64,000 nt of DNA from NCBI GenBank assembly GCA_016713665.1, contig JADJOR010000005.1, forward strand, positions 1 through 64,000, read 5' to 3'. This DNA is from Deltaproteobacteria bacterium. Its GTDB lineage: Bacteria; Myxococcota_A; UBA9160; UBA4427. The notes beneath the pieces were generated by a model. It was not told the origin of the DNA. It made no database searches and saw nothing but the letters and a program-made list of their open reading frames with translations. The stretch's first letter is position 1. The number at the start of each line of letters is the position of its first letter. Positions 30,050 to 40,353 of this stretch are shown here, piece by piece. A program made the translations under genes and the position numbers.

Positions 30050-31114
30050 ATGCGTGATCTCGGCACGAAAGCAGCCGGCGCCGCCCCGGCCCGCATCGTC
30101 GGGAACCTGGCCGGAGTCGTCGAGTGGGCGAACGACGCGTTCGCGCAGCTCTCCGGGATCGGGCTCGACGAGACGGTGGACAAGCCGGTCAGTCGACTGC
30201 TCGAACGGGCCGGGATCGACCTCGAGATCGTCGAATTCGTCGCCCAGCATTTCTTCGAAGGCCGCGTCTGCCGCGTCGCCTTTCCCTTCGAGCGGCCCGA
30301 TGGACGGCGGATCGACGTCCTGCTCGAGGTCGAGGCCCTGCGCGACGCGCTGGGCGAGGTCGACCGGTTCAGCGCGATCGCCCGCGAAGAATCCGCCGCG
30401 CCATGTGCTTCGGAGACGGCCTCCCCGAATCGGAGCCCCTCGCGAGCGGAGCCCCCGCCCGCTCCCGGATACGCGGTCGATCTGGATGCGGCAATCCGCC
30501 GGGCTGTCGAAGCCGCTCTCGCCGGCGGGAGGCGCGAGCCGAATGCCTCCGGCGACGAGCTCGGGCTCACCGTCGAGCTCGATCTCGCGGGCGGGCTCGA
30601 GCGCATCGCCGTCGCCGGCCTCGGCGGCGAAGGCCTCGGCGGCGACGCCGGCGACCTGCGCGCGGCATGCCCTGCGACCGTCGAGCCGCCGGCGGGCCAG
30701 GCGATCGAATCCCTCGCGACGGCGCTCTTCGAAGCCGCGCGCCTCGGCGTCGCGGAGGCCGGCAACGCCGGCGGCGTGATCACCCTCTCGACGGCACGAC
30801 TCGACGTGCATCGCCGCTTCGTCTCGAAGGTCCACGCGATCCCCGCCTGCCCGGCCGAGCGGAGCGCGTCGGGCGACGTCGTGCTCGAGGTCCACGACAC
30901 GGGGCGCGCGCTCCCGCCATCGGTTCTCGCGGCTCTCGCTCGAGGGGACTCCGCTGCGGCGCGCGCGCTCGACCCGAGCGCGCGGGTCGGCGCGCTCGCC
31001 GAGGCCTGTGCGTGCGCGCTCGGCCTCGGCGCCCGGATCCACCTCGACGGCACCCCGGGCTGTGGCAGTCAGGTGCTCGTGCTCTTCGAGCCCGCCCCGA
31101 ATCAGGCCAGGTAG
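30050..31114 (+). CDS. PAS-domain protein with degenerate GHKL (histidine-kinase-like) domain
   Basis: 354 residues from ATG 30050. Residues ~12-110 form a PAS sensor fold (GVVEWANDAFAQLSGI, RRIDVLLEVEALRDALGEV). A linker rich in Pro/Ser follows. Residues ~220-350 resemble a GHKL ATPase: SLATALFEAARLGVAEAG in place of the N box, VHDTGRALP in place of DxGxG, and GCGSQVLVLFEP as the last strand. There is no H-box histidine for autophosphorylation and the N-box asparagine is missing. It may therefore sense a signal without being a true kinase. No receiver or output domain is nearby. The end overlaps the convergent SDR gene by 13 bases. Confidence 0.6.
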   Translation: MRDLGTKAAGAAPARIVGNLAGVVEWANDAFAQLSGIGLDETVDKPVSRLLERAGIDLEIVEFVAQHFFEGRVCRVAFPFERPDGRRIDVLLEVEALRDALGEVDRFSAIAREESAAPCASETASPNRSPSRAEPPPAPGYAVDLDAAIRRAVEAALAGGRREPNASGDELGLTVELDLAGGLERIAVAGLGGEGLGGDAGDLRAACPATVEPPAGQAIESLATALFEAARLGVAEAGNAGGVITLSTARLDVHRRFVSKVHAIPACPAERSASGDVVLEVHDTGRALPPSVLAALARGDSAAARALDPSARVGALAEACACALGLGARIHLDGTPGCGSQVLVLFEPAPNQAR

Positions 31115-31920
31115 AGCCCGCCGTTCGCGGCGAAGATCTGGCCCGTCGTGTACCCGGAGATCTTCGGGCAGGCCATGCCGAGCACCGTCGCCGCGATGTC
31201 CTCCGGCTCTGCCACCTTGCCGAGCAGCGTCGCGCGCTTGAAGGCCTGGACCGCCTGCTCACCGGCGGCAGCCAGCATCGGCGTGTTGACGGGGCCCGGC
31301 GCGATCGCGTTCACGCGCACGCGATAGTTCGAGAACTCCCGCGCGGTCGTGCGGGTCACGGCCTCGATCGCGCCCTTCGCCGCGGTGTAGTCGACCTGGC
31401 CGATGTTGCCGTTGCGCGCAGAGACGGAGGAGAAGTTCACGATGAAGCGGTTGACGCCGTCGTCGAGGGGCTGATCGCCCTTCGCCTTGAAGAGCGGATG
31501 CCAGTGTTGCACCGCGACCTCGCGGGTGAAGAGGAAGGTCCCGCCGAGATGGACCGAGAGGACGAGATTGAAGTCGGCGAGTGTCTTCTTCGTGATGCGC
31601 GCGTCGCGCGTGATGCCGGCGACGTTGACGAGGCCGTTGATGCAGCCCGTCGCCTCGAGGATCTCGGAGACGGCCCGGGGCACGTCCTGCTCCGACGCGA
31701 CGTTGGCTGCGACGACGAGCGGCGCGACGGCGGCCTTCGGAACGGATTGCTGGAGACGCGCCTTCGCCTCGTCGAGGCGCCCGCGGTCGAGGTCGACCAT
31801 CGCGACCTGGGCCCCATGGAGCGCGAGCGCCTGGGCGATCGCGAAGCCGATGCCCTGGGCCGCCCCGGTCACGATGTGGGTTTCGCCGAGAAATGCGCCC
31901 TCGCGCAGCACGAGATCCAT
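31102..31920 (-). CDS. short-chain dehydrogenase/reductase
   Basis: 272-residue classical SDR, probably an NAD(P)(H)-dependent oxidoreductase of the FabG/3-hydroxyacyl type. The cofactor loop is TGAAQGIG (about residue 18), the central motif is NVAG (NNAG variant), and the catalytic Ser and YxxxK lie in NFSSVSARN and DYTAAKGA. The IAPGPVNTPM motif after the active site is complete. The substrate cannot be told from sequence; the neighbours offer no pathway. The final residues overlap the end of the PAS gene on the other strand. Confidence 0.9.
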   Translation of the reverse strand: MDLVLREGAFLGETHIVTGAAQGIGFAIAQALALHGAQVAMVDLDRGRLDEAKARLQQSVPKAAVAPLVVAANVASEQDVPRAVSEILEATGCINGLVNVAGITRDARITKKTLADFNLVLSVHLGGTFLFTREVAVQHWHPLFKAKGDQPLDDGVNRFIVNFSSVSARNGNIGQVDYTAAKGAIEAVTRTTAREFSNYRVRVNAIAPGPVNTPMLAAAGEQAVQAFKRATLLGKVAEPEDIAATVLGMACPKISGYTTGQIFAANGGLYLA

Positions 31921-31982
31921 TCATTCCACCTTTCGATTCGGTCGCTTCGGGCGGATCCGTCGCGTCGCCCGCTCCGGTCGCT

Positions 31983-32630
31983 TCAGCCGTTCAGAACGCC
32001 GATGGGGCAGGAGACGCCGGTGCCCCCGAGACCGCAGTAGCCGTTGGGATTCTTCGCGAGGTACTGCTGATGGTAGTCCTCGGCGAAATAGTATTCGGGG
32101 GCGGGCCCGATCTCGGTCGTGATCCGGCCGTAGCCCGCGGCCTCGAGCTCCTTCTGGAAGGCGTCGCGGGACGCGAGGGCGAGCCGCTTCTGCTCGTCGT
32201 CGTAGTAGTAGAGACCGGAGCGGTACTGGGTCCCGGCGTCGTTGCCCTGGCGCATGCCCTGGGTCGGGTCGTGGCTCTCCCAGAACACGCGCAGGAGCGC
32301 CGCATAGCTCGTCTTCGCCGGATCGAAGATCGCGCGGACGGCCTCGGTATGGCCGGTCCGGCCGGAACAGACCTCTTCGTAGGTCGGGTTCGGCGTATGA
32401 CCCGCGACGTAGCCGACCGACGTGCTGACGACGCCCGGGGCCTGCCAGAACTTCCGCTCGGCGCCCCAGAAGCAGCCCATCGCGACGAGGATGCGGCCAT
32501 GGCCCTCGAAGGGCGCATCGAGGGGCTCGCGGGTCACGAAATGGGCCGCCGCGACCTTCATCCGCTGGCTGCGGCCGGGCAGCGCGTCTTCCTTGCGCGG
32601 AATCTCCATCGGCTTTCCGAAGAGTCCCAT
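31983..32630 (-). CDS. msrA: peptide methionine-S-sulfoxide reductase MsrA
   Basis: Repairs oxidised methionine (S epimer). Catalytic motif GCFWGAE at about residue 53, then GYVAGHTPNPTYEEVC, FWESHDPT and YYFAEDYHQQYL, all standard in MsrA. Resolving cysteines are available near the C-terminus (NGYCGLGGTGVSCPIG). Start ATG 32630 gives 215 residues; a leader of about 40 residues precedes the core, as in cytosolic proteobacterial forms, and no signal peptide is seen. It is divergent from exonuclease III, an arrangement suited to shared oxidative-stress expression, though no regulator site was identified. Confidence 0.95.
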   Translation of the reverse strand: MGLFGKPMEIPRKEDALPGRSQRMKVAAAHFVTREPLDAPFEGHGRILVAMGCFWGAERKFWQAPGVVSTSVGYVAGHTPNPTYEEVCSGRTGHTEAVRAIFDPAKTSYAALLRVFWESHDPTQGMRQGNDAGTQYRSGLYYYDDEQKRLALASRDAFQKELEAAGYGRITTEIGPAPEYYFAEDYHQQYLAKNPNGYCGLGGTGVSCPIGVLNG

Positions 32631-32778
32631 GGCTCTCTCCTCGTGTCTCTCGCGTCTCGAGCGTCGGATCCTGCGCGCGGGCGAACGCCCGGCGCCGGCG
32701 AGCCGCAGGATAGCCGCGAGCGACGGTCCTGCGAACGCCGCGGGGTGATACGCTCCGCCTCGAGGAGACCTCCCCGCC

Positions 32779-33570
<792 letters not shown>

Positions 33571-33588
33571 GCCCGGTCCGCGTTCGCC

Positions 33589-34536
33589 TCACGATCGCGG
33601 ACCCGCGTCACCGCTCCCCTCACCGCCGTCCCGGACGATCCGCGTCGCCATCGCGATCATCGACGCGACGTCGGAGAGATTCGCCGGCACGACGAGCGTA
33701 TTCGCCTGCTTCGCGAGCTGGCCGAACTGCGCGACGTACTGCTCGGCGATGCGCAGCCGCATCGCCTCCGGCCCGCCGGCCCCGGAGACCGCGATCGCGA
33801 CCCGTCGGAGCCCTTCGGCGGTCGCCGTCGCGACGGCCTCGATCGCCGCTGCCTCGCCCTCGGCCTCGTTGATCTGCTGCTGGCGCTTCGCCTCCGACTC
33901 CTTGATGACCTTCTGCTTCTCGCCTTCCGCGCGGTTGATGTTCGCGTCCCGGACACCCTCGGACTCGAGGATGACCGCGCGCTTCTCCCGCTCCGCACGC
34001 ATCTGCTTCTCCATCGCCTCGATGACGTCCGGCGGCGGATTGATGTTGCGGATCTCGTAGCGGAGGATCTTCACGCCCCAGGCCTCGCTCGCGAGGTCGA
34101 CCTCGCGCACGACGTTGCCGTTGATCAGCGCCCGCTCCTCGAAGGTCCGGTCGAGGTCGATCTTGCCGATCTCGCTGCGGAGCGTCGTCTGGGCCAGCTG
34201 CGTGATCGCGAAGACGTAGTCCTGGATGCCGTAGGAGGCACGCTCGGGGTCGAGAATCTGCATGTAGAGAACGCCGTCGACCCCGACCTGGACGTTGTCC
34301 TTCGTGATGCAGACCTGCTCGGGAATGTCGATCGCCATCTCCTTCAGGCTATGGCGATAGGCGATCCGCTCGACGAAGGGGACGAGGACGTGGAAGCCGG
34401 CGCGCAGCGTCCGACTGTACTTCCCGAGATTCTCGATCACGTAGGCCTGTTGCTGGGGCACGATCGTCGCCGTCTTGGCGAGGGTCACGATCGCGAGGAC
34501 GACGAGGGCGATGATCGCAAAGGTGAAGATTCCCAC
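33589..34536 (-). CDS. SPFH/Band 7 membrane protein (QmcA/stomatin-like)
   Basis: 315 residues: a short N-terminal membrane anchor (FAIIALVVLAIVTLA), then the SPFH domain (VPQQQAYVIENLGKYSRTL, LVPFVERIAYRHSLKE, VDGVLYMQILDPERASYGI) and a coiled-coil tail (AEREKRAVILESEGVRDA, EAEGEAAAIEAVATA). Such proteins form oligomers at membrane microdomains and control membrane proteases. The partner NfeD gene lies 64 bases upstream on the same strand, the conserved pairing. Confidence 0.92.
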   Translation of the reverse strand: MGIFTFAIIALVVLAIVTLAKTATIVPQQQAYVIENLGKYSRTLRAGFHVLVPFVERIAYRHSLKEMAIDIPEQVCITKDNVQVGVDGVLYMQILDPERASYGIQDYVFAITQLAQTTLRSEIGKIDLDRTFEERALINGNVVREVDLASEAWGVKILRYEIRNINPPPDVIEAMEKQMRAEREKRAVILESEGVRDANINRAEGEKQKVIKESEAKRQQQINEAEGEAAAIEAVATATAEGLRRVAIAVSGAGGPEAMRLRIAEQYVAQFGQLAKQANTLVVPANLSDVASMIAMATRIVRDGGEGSGDAGPRS

Positions 34537-34600
34537 GGTTGCCTCCCTGGATGGAACGAAAATCGGGCGCGAGCGGAGCGTCGGCGACGAACGCGACGCC

Positions 34601-35068
34601 TCAGTCTCCGGTCGAGGTCGACATCGAAGGCGACGGCGCGACGCGGACGTCGAGGACGAGCCCCTGTCGGCGCTCGACCCGACAGGACGCGCCGGCCTGA
34701 ATCATGGTCGGCCCCTGATTCCGCCCGGTCCAGCGCGATCCGCGCAGCATCACGCCGCCGGAGGCGCCTGGCGGGATCGCATCGATCGCAGTCGCGAGCT
34801 CGCCCTCGATGCCTTCGCCGATCAGACCCTCCGCCGCCGGCCGAAGCTTCGAGTAGACGCGTTGCCGGAAGACGACCAGCGAGACGATCGCGAGACCCGC
34901 GAAGACGAGCCACTGGAGCCAGTACGGCATCCCGATGCCGGCGGCGAGGGACATCCCGACCGCGAGCGCGGATATGCCGAGGAAGACCAGGTAGAACTCG
35001 AGATCGACGATCGTGATCTCGGCGACGAGGAGAAGCGCGCCCACCGTGATCCATCCCCACCAGGGCAT
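34601..35068 (-). CDS. NfeD-family membrane protein
   Basis: 155 residues with three or four membrane spans (about 7-24, 27-45, 48-66: MPWWGWITVGALLLVAE and following) and a C-terminal OB-fold domain (GASGGVMLRGSRWTGRN, ASCRVERRQGLVLDV). It is the short NfeD form without the ClpP-like protease domain. NfeD pairs with the SPFH protein encoded next on the strand; the OB fold is thought to bind it. Confidence 0.88.
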   Translation of the reverse strand: MPWWGWITVGALLLVAEITIVDLEFYLVFLGISALAVGMSLAAGIGMPYWLQWLVFAGLAIVSLVVFRQRVYSKLRPAAEGLIGEGIEGELATAIDAIPPGASGGVMLRGSRWTGRNQGPTMIQAGASCRVERRQGLVLDVRVAPSPSMSTSTGD

Positions 35069-35254
35069 GCGGTCTCCTTCTGCGATCGCGGCAGCTTAAC
35101 ACACCCCCCGTCGCGCGCCTGACTGCCGGCCGAGCCAGGATGGGCCGCGCGTTCCTCCACCGGCATGTTATAGATGGAGCGAAGCGCGTCGGGGCGGTTC
35201 GGAGTCGGTTTTCCGGCCCCCCCCGATCCGTCGCAGCCCGCGCCAGGAGACCGC

Positions 35255-36343
35255 ATGTCGACGCAGCCCTCTCCGTCCGATCTCGATCCCGATCGCCTCA
35301 AGACCTACAGCCTCCGGCTCTTCGGCTACATGAACGGTGCCACCATCTCGATGATGGTCTGCCTCGGCGATCGCCTCGGCCTGTACGCGGCGCTCGCCGG
35401 CGCGGGGGCGCTCTCGTCGCAGGAGCTCGCCCGTGCGACGGGACTCGACGAGCGGTGGGTGCGCGAGTGGCTCTACAGCCAGGGCGCGAGCGGCCTGCTC
35501 GAGACCCGCGACGGCGAGCGGTTCGCGCTCTCGCCCGAAGGCCAGGCGGTGCTCGTCGACGAGAATCATCCCGCGAACGGCATCGGGATGTTCTCGCAGA
35601 TCCCGGACCTCGCCCGCGCGCTCGATCGGCTCCCCGACGCGTTCCGCACCGGCCTCGGCCTCGCCTACGACGAACACGGAGCGGACTGCGCACGCGGCAT
35701 CGAGCGCGGCCTCGCACCCTGGTTCCGCAGCATCTTCGTCCCCTTCGCGCTGCCGAAGCTCGAGGGCGTCTGCGATGCGCTGCGCGCCGGCGCGCAGGTC
35801 GCCGACGTCGGGTGCGGCGCCGGCGTCGCGCTCCTCGAGATGGCGAAGGCGTTCCCGGCCTCGCACTTCCACGGCTACGACATCTCGCTCCACGCGCTCG
35901 CGAGGGCCGAGGCGAATCGTTCGGCCGCGGGAGTCTCGAACGTCACGTTCCACGACGCGCGCGTCGAGCCGCTCCCCGGCGACCACCGCTTCGACTTCAT
36001 CACGACCTTCGACTGCCTCCACGACATGACGGATCCCGAAGGCATGATCCGGCAGATCCGCGCGGCACTCGCCGAGAGCGGGACCTGGCTCGTCGCGGAC
36101 ATCAAGGCGCGGCCGACCTATGCGGAGAACGTCGAGAAGAACCCGATGGCGGGGATGATGTACGGCGTGTCGGTGATGGTCTGCATGTCGTCGTCGCTGT
36201 CGACGAAGGGCGGCGCCGGTCTCGGCACCCTCGGATTGACCGCCGAGCGGCTCGAGCGCTGGGCTCGCGGGGCCGGCTTCACGCGCTTCTCGCCGATCGA
36301 TCTCGGGCATGCGGTGAATGCGTTCTACGTCGTGCAGGCTTGA
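35255..36343 (+). CDS. SAM-dependent methyltransferase with winged-helix N-terminus
   Basis: 362 residues from ATG 35255. Residues ~20-95 form a winged-helix dimerisation domain (MMVCLGDRLGLYAALAGAG, LDERWVREWLYSQGASGLLE), and the AdoMet loop ADVGCGAGVALLEMAKAFP with acidic D in HGYDIS lies near residue 190. Later motifs include FDFITTFDCLHDMTDP and LVADIKARPTYAENV. The layout matches the Rv2258c-like group of O-methyltransferase relatives. Substrate unknown; no biosynthetic neighbours are obvious. Confidence 0.85.
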   Translation: MSTQPSPSDLDPDRLKTYSLRLFGYMNGATISMMVCLGDRLGLYAALAGAGALSSQELARATGLDERWVREWLYSQGASGLLETRDGERFALSPEGQAVLVDENHPANGIGMFSQIPDLARALDRLPDAFRTGLGLAYDEHGADCARGIERGLAPWFRSIFVPFALPKLEGVCDALRAGAQVADVGCGAGVALLEMAKAFPASHFHGYDISLHALARAEANRSAAGVSNVTFHDARVEPLPGDHRFDFITTFDCLHDMTDPEGMIRQIRAALAESGTWLVADIKARPTYAENVEKNPMAGMMYGVSVMVCMSSSLSTKGGAGLGTLGLTAERLERWARGAGFTRFSPIDLGHAVNAFYVVQA

Positions 36344-36471
36344 TCCGCGGCAGACCCGGGCCCGAGCCGACCCCGACGGGGACCGCGAACGTCGTTCGAT
36401 AGGCCTCCCCGCGTCCAGCGGCGGCCTCAGGAGGCGTCGCCTAAGCTGGATCCACGCTCGGAGAACGGACT

Positions 36472-37557
36472 TTGATCGCCCTGCGTACCGGATACATCGT
36501 GAGTCCCCGCGGTGACGCCGTCTGGTTTCTCGCCTTGCCCTTCCTGGCGACCGCGATCGCCCTGGCGAGCCAGCGCTGGCTCTCCTCGATCGCCGTCGTG
36601 GCCTTCAGTCTCTGGGTGACGACGCCGCACCACTTCGCGACCTGGCTGCGCGCCTACGGCAACCGCGAGGACCGCTCGCGCTGGTCGGAGCCGCTGGTGG
36701 TCGGTCCGCTCGTGATCGGACTGCTCACGGGCGCCGGGATCCTCTGGGCTCCGATGAGCCTGCTGTTGGTCGCGTGGCTCTGGGACCATCAACACAGCAT
36801 CATGCAGCAGTACGGCTTCGCGCGGATCTACGACGTCAAAGCGCGGACCGGCGGACCGGGGACGGCCCGCGCCGATCTCGCCCTCGGTTGGGTCCTGTAC
36901 GTCAATCTGCTCGTCGTCTCCCCCCTCTACTCGGATTTCTGGATTCGAGAGCTCTACCGCTTCGGCCTGCCGATCGGAGCGGCCGCCATCCAGACGCTCC
37001 AGACGACCAGCGCCGGGCTGACCGCCCTGTTCCTGCTCGCGTATCTCGGCCAGCTCGCCCGCTCGATGCGCCAGGGCCAGGCGGCGAATCCGATCAAGTA
37101 TCTCTTCATCGGCTCGAGCTACTTCCTCTGGTACTGCACGGCCTGGTGGTCGCAGTCGGTGCTCGTGGCGACGATCGCCCACGCGATCATGCACGGCGTG
37201 CAGTACCTCGTGTTGACGCATACCCATCTACGGCGAAAGGGATCGGCATCGGGGGCCTTCGCGGCCTGGCTGGTCGCCCCTCGACACGTGATCGCGTTCC
37301 TCGGCGCCTGCCTCGTCTATTCGATCTTCGTCCAATGGCTGGCCGCACAGCCGCTCGAGACCTTCGCGTTCGGAGCGATCGGCTTCGCGACGGGGCTCTA
37401 TCCATCGATCCCCGAGCTCGGGAAGCCCGGCTACACGCCGGAGCGCGCGCGCGAGCTGCTCGCGGCGCTCGTGATCCAGGGCGCGCCGCTCGTGCACTAC
37501 TTCCTCGATTCGTTCATCTGGAAGATGCGGGACGACCGGATTCGGGAGGCGCTCTAG
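36472..37557 (+). CDS. multi-pass membrane protein of unknown function
   Basis: 361 residues with about eight to nine hydrophobic spans (for example AVWFLALPFLATAIALA, PLVVGPLVIGLLTGAGIL, LLVAWLWDHQHSIMQQ, ALFLLAYLGQLA, HVIAFLGACLVYSIFVQWL). His-rich short motifs recur in or near the spans (TTPHHFATW, DHQHSIMQQ, HAIMHGVQY, LTHTHL), which could bind metal or haem. TTG at 36472 is used, preceded by a GGAG-like site; an internal GTG is possible. It is followed after 3 bases by a small TPR-like gene, so the two form a unit. I do not recognise the family. Confidence 0.7.
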   Translation: MIALRTGYIVSPRGDAVWFLALPFLATAIALASQRWLSSIAVVAFSLWVTTPHHFATWLRAYGNREDRSRWSEPLVVGPLVIGLLTGAGILWAPMSLLLVAWLWDHQHSIMQQYGFARIYDVKARTGGPGTARADLALGWVLYVNLLVVSPLYSDFWIRELYRFGLPIGAAAIQTLQTTSAGLTALFLLAYLGQLARSMRQGQAANPIKYLFIGSSYFLWYCTAWWSQSVLVATIAHAIMHGVQYLVLTHTHLRRKGSASGAFAAWLVAPRHVIAFLGACLVYSIFVQWLAAQPLETFAFGAIGFATGLYPSIPELGKPGYTPERARELLAALVIQGAPLVHYFLDSFIWKMRDDRIREAL

Positions 37558-37560
37558 TCG

Positions 37561-37992
37561 ATGAATCGTTGGCAGGTCTACCGACTTCCGAGCTTCTTCT
37601 GTGCGGTCGCCGCGCTCGAGCTGGCCCGCGCCCAGCTCTCGCCCCCCGAAGCCGTGGCGCGCGCCGACCGCGCGGCCGATCACGCCATCGAGGCGCGCTA
37701 TCCGGACCTGCCGCGATCGACCTACCACCGTGGACTGCGCGCCTTGCAGGCCCGGGACTATCTCGGGGCCCGGCAGTCCTTCGAGACGGCCCTCGGCGCC
37801 CGCTACTACACGGACGAGAGCCTGCTGCACAACTACGCGCTGCTCCTGATCCATCTGCGCGAGCCGAAGCCGACGATCGATCGGGCAGCCGAGCTCTGGC
37901 GCAAGCACTTCCCGCAGTCGAGGAATCCCGATCCACGGCGATACGAGCCGCCGGATCGGGGACCGGTGATGGCGGTGGCGCAGGGGGAGTGA
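37561..37992 (+). CDS. small TPR-like protein
   Basis: 143 residues from ATG 37561, three bases after the membrane-protein stop, so probably co-translated. The N-terminus has a short hydrophobic, signal-like stretch (LPSFFCAVAALELARAQLS). Residues ~57-100 look like one TPR hairpin (STYHRGLRALQARDYLGARQ, SLLHNYALLLIH). The tail is Pro/Arg-rich. Likely an envelope-associated partner of the preceding membrane protein; function unknown. Confidence 0.6.
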   Translation: MNRWQVYRLPSFFCAVAALELARAQLSPPEAVARADRAADHAIEARYPDLPRSTYHRGLRALQARDYLGARQSFETALGARYYTDESLLHNYALLLIHLREPKPTIDRAAELWRKHFPQSRNPDPRRYEPPDRGPVMAVAQGE

Positions 37993-38053
37993 GGGGCGGC
38001 AGTCCGGAGCCGGCGAATTTGCTGCCCTGCGGCCCCCGAAGTAGCCTGCTCGA

Positions 38054-38435
38054 ATGGATCTTTCCGCCGCGACCTCCGAGCTCCGCACATCGGTTCCGGA
38101 TGTGATCGCCATTTATCTCTTCGGGTCTTTCGCGCGGGGCGACTCGAATCGCGAGAGCGACGTCGATCTCGCCGTCCTGGCCGCGAGGCCGATCGATGCT
38201 TCCCTTCGCTTCGACCTCGAGGGGCGACTCGAGGAGAAGCTTCGGCAGTCCGTCGATCTGATCGACCTCCGCAGGGCCTCGGCGGTCTTTCGCGTCCAGA
38301 TCTTGAAGGACGCGACGCTGCTCGTGGACGAAGATCCCGGTCGCCGCGCGGAGTTCGAGTGCTTCGCTCTCTCGGACTACGCTCGCCTCAACGAGGAACG
38401 GGCGGGCATCCTCGAAGACGTGCGCAGGAGCGGCC

Positions 38436-38449
<14 letters not shown>
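38054..38449 (+). CDS. mntA: MntA-type nucleotidyltransferase antitoxin
   Basis: 131 residues with the minimal nucleotidyltransferase fold: GSFARGDSNRESDVDLAVL supplies the GS loop and the two metal-binding aspartates (DVD), and VDLIDLR supplies the third. MntA proteins neutralise the HepT RNase by AMPylating it. The hepT start codon (GTG 38436) overlaps the end of this gene by 14 bases, the normal coupled arrangement. No defect is visible in this partner. Confidence 0.85.
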
Positions 38450-38767
<318 letters not shown>

Positions 38768-38871
38768 GGCGCCGAAGCGGAATTTCGTCCCGATCGAGGC
38801 ACGATCGAACATCTCGCAATGATCAGGATGGCCTGGCCGCGAGCCCGATCCCGAGATTGGCCCGATCCCCC

Positions 38872-39474
38872 TCATCCGATTTCGCAGCGCATGACGAGTG
38901 AGAGACCGCCGACGCGGTTCTCGATTCGAGCGACCTCTTCGAATCCGATCCTTCGATACAGCCGAGCGGCAGGGTTGTCCGCTCGGACAGAGAGCACGAT
39001 CGCGCGAAATCGGTTCCGGCAAGCCCCCAGTAGAGCGTCGAGAAGCCGCCCTCCGACCCCCTTGCCTCGATGCCCGGGAAGGACACCGATGGAGAGCTCA
39101 GGCTCGACGGCGCCACCGACGTGCAGTGTCGACCCTTCGAAGCAGCGAATCCAGGCGGCTCCGATCACCTCGCCCGTCGGATCGACGGCCACTACGCCGA
39201 GATCGTCCTCGCTCCGACCGTAGCCCTCCACATAACTTCGCAGATATGGATCGGCTCGAGCCTCTTCGACGCGCGAGGCTCCGCCCTCGCCCATCGAGGC
39301 CGCGAAGGTCAGCATCAGCCAGAGGGCGCCCTCGTCGCGAGACTCTGCGAGGCGAATCGAGACGAGCGGGTGGTCGGTCATGCACGGGCTCGAGCTGGAG
39401 GATGGGGTGGCGCTCCCCGACGAGCTCGCGTCGGAAGTCTTCCCGAACGGATCGAGCCGGACGGAGTGACTCAT
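38872..39474 (-). CDS. GNAT-family N-acetyltransferase
   Basis: 200 residues from ATG 39474, which overlaps the upstream APH stop as ATGA. The acetyl-CoA loop is HRGKGVGGRLLDALL (about residue 140), followed by the classic beta-bulge region VLSVRADNPAARLYRRIGFEE. The first 30 residues are Ser/Gly-rich and not part of the fold; an internal ATG at 39381 would remove them. The pairing with an aminoglycoside-phosphotransferase-like gene suggests a small-molecule modification module, but the substrate is unknown. Confidence 0.85.
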   Translation of the reverse strand: MSHSVRLDPFGKTSDASSSGSATPSSSSSPCMTDHPLVSIRLAESRDEGALWLMLTFAASMGEGGASRVEEARADPYLRSYVEGYGRSEDDLGVVAVDPTGEVIGAAWIRCFEGSTLHVGGAVEPELSIGVLPGHRGKGVGGRLLDALLGACRNRFRAIVLSVRADNPAARLYRRIGFEEVARIENRVGGLSLVMRCEIG

Positions 39475-40349
39475 TTTCGCATCTCGTCGAGTAGCTCGGA
39501 AAGCGCGACGCGCCCGATGGCGGGCATCGCGGTGGTCTCATCGCTCGTGAGATAGGCGAGCGAGAAGTGGAGCGCCCAGCCCGCTGCGCGACGCCACGTG
39601 TGCCCATCGACGCCGACTTGCGCGCGAAACGAACTTCGCTCGTCTGGACCGAACATCATCCATGCGACCGCGAGGTCGGTGGCCGGATCGCCGGCAGTGA
39701 GGTCGCCGAAGTCGAGGACGGCGGACAGCTGGCCGTCGAGGGTGAGAAGATTGGCGGGGTGGAGATCGCCGTGGAGCCAGCACGGCAGGCCGGACCACGG
39801 TGGCGAATCCGCAACGTCCCGCCACAGGGCGAGGATCGGGTCGGGGTCGACCCTTGCACCGAGCTCTGCGACACGCCGCTCGACGGCCTCGGCACACCGC
39901 TCGAGCGCTACGCCCCGCAACGGATTGGCGGGGGCATCGGCCGGCGCAGGCTGATGGAGCGCTCGTACGAACCCAGCCAGAGTACGCGCCGCGTGCCGCG
40001 GATCGCTGGGCCGCTCCTCGGCCGCGGAGCGACCGGGCAACCAGCGACCCACCGACCAAGGCCACGGAAAATCCTCCATCGGCGCTCCGGCATGAACGGG
40101 CACCGGAATCGGCAACGGAAGTCGCGGCGCCAACACGGGAAGCCAGCACTGCTCATGGAGCACGAGCGGCGCCGCGAGCGCACGACGGGGAAGCCGGGCC
40201 ATCCAGACCTCACCGATGCGTGCGACGACGTTGTCCCAGCCGTGGGCCACGATCCGGATCGACTGGCCGGTAAGCTCGGGAACCTGCGCTGCGATGAGCC
40301 GCCCGATCAGGGCTTCGTCGATGTCGATCTCGGCGGTCGGTGTGGCCAT
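39471..40349 (-). CDS. aminoglycoside phosphotransferase family kinase
   Basis: 292 residues with the APH/choline-kinase fold. The Brenner motif CWLHGDLHPANLL (about residue 188) holds the catalytic Asp and metal Asn, and VLDFGDLTAGDPATDLA holds the metal Asp. The ATP lobe is the N-terminal 100 residues (RIVAHGWDNVVARIGEVW). Many family members phosphorylate metabolites instead of antibiotics, and no resistance claim is made here. The gene overlaps the downstream GNAT start and sits 4 bases from the acyl-CoA synthetase stop. Confidence 0.88.
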   Translation of the reverse strand: MATPTAEIDIDEALIGRLIAAQVPELTGQSIRIVAHGWDNVVARIGEVWMARLPRRALAAPLVLHEQCWLPVLAPRLPLPIPVPVHAGAPMEDFPWPWSVGRWLPGRSAAEERPSDPRHAARTLAGFVRALHQPAPADAPANPLRGVALERCAEAVERRVAELGARVDPDPILALWRDVADSPPWSGLPCWLHGDLHPANLLTLDGQLSAVLDFGDLTAGDPATDLAVAWMMFGPDERSSFRAQVGVDGHTWRRAAGWALHFSLAYLTSDETTAMPAIGRVALSELLDEMRK

Positions 40350-40353
40350 CCGA

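Noticed and set aside
28232..31042. 936-residue minus-strand frame that ends in the SpoU sequence
   Set aside because: Only the last 261 residues are SpoU; the rest reads through the tetR gene and intergenic DNA in a wrong frame.
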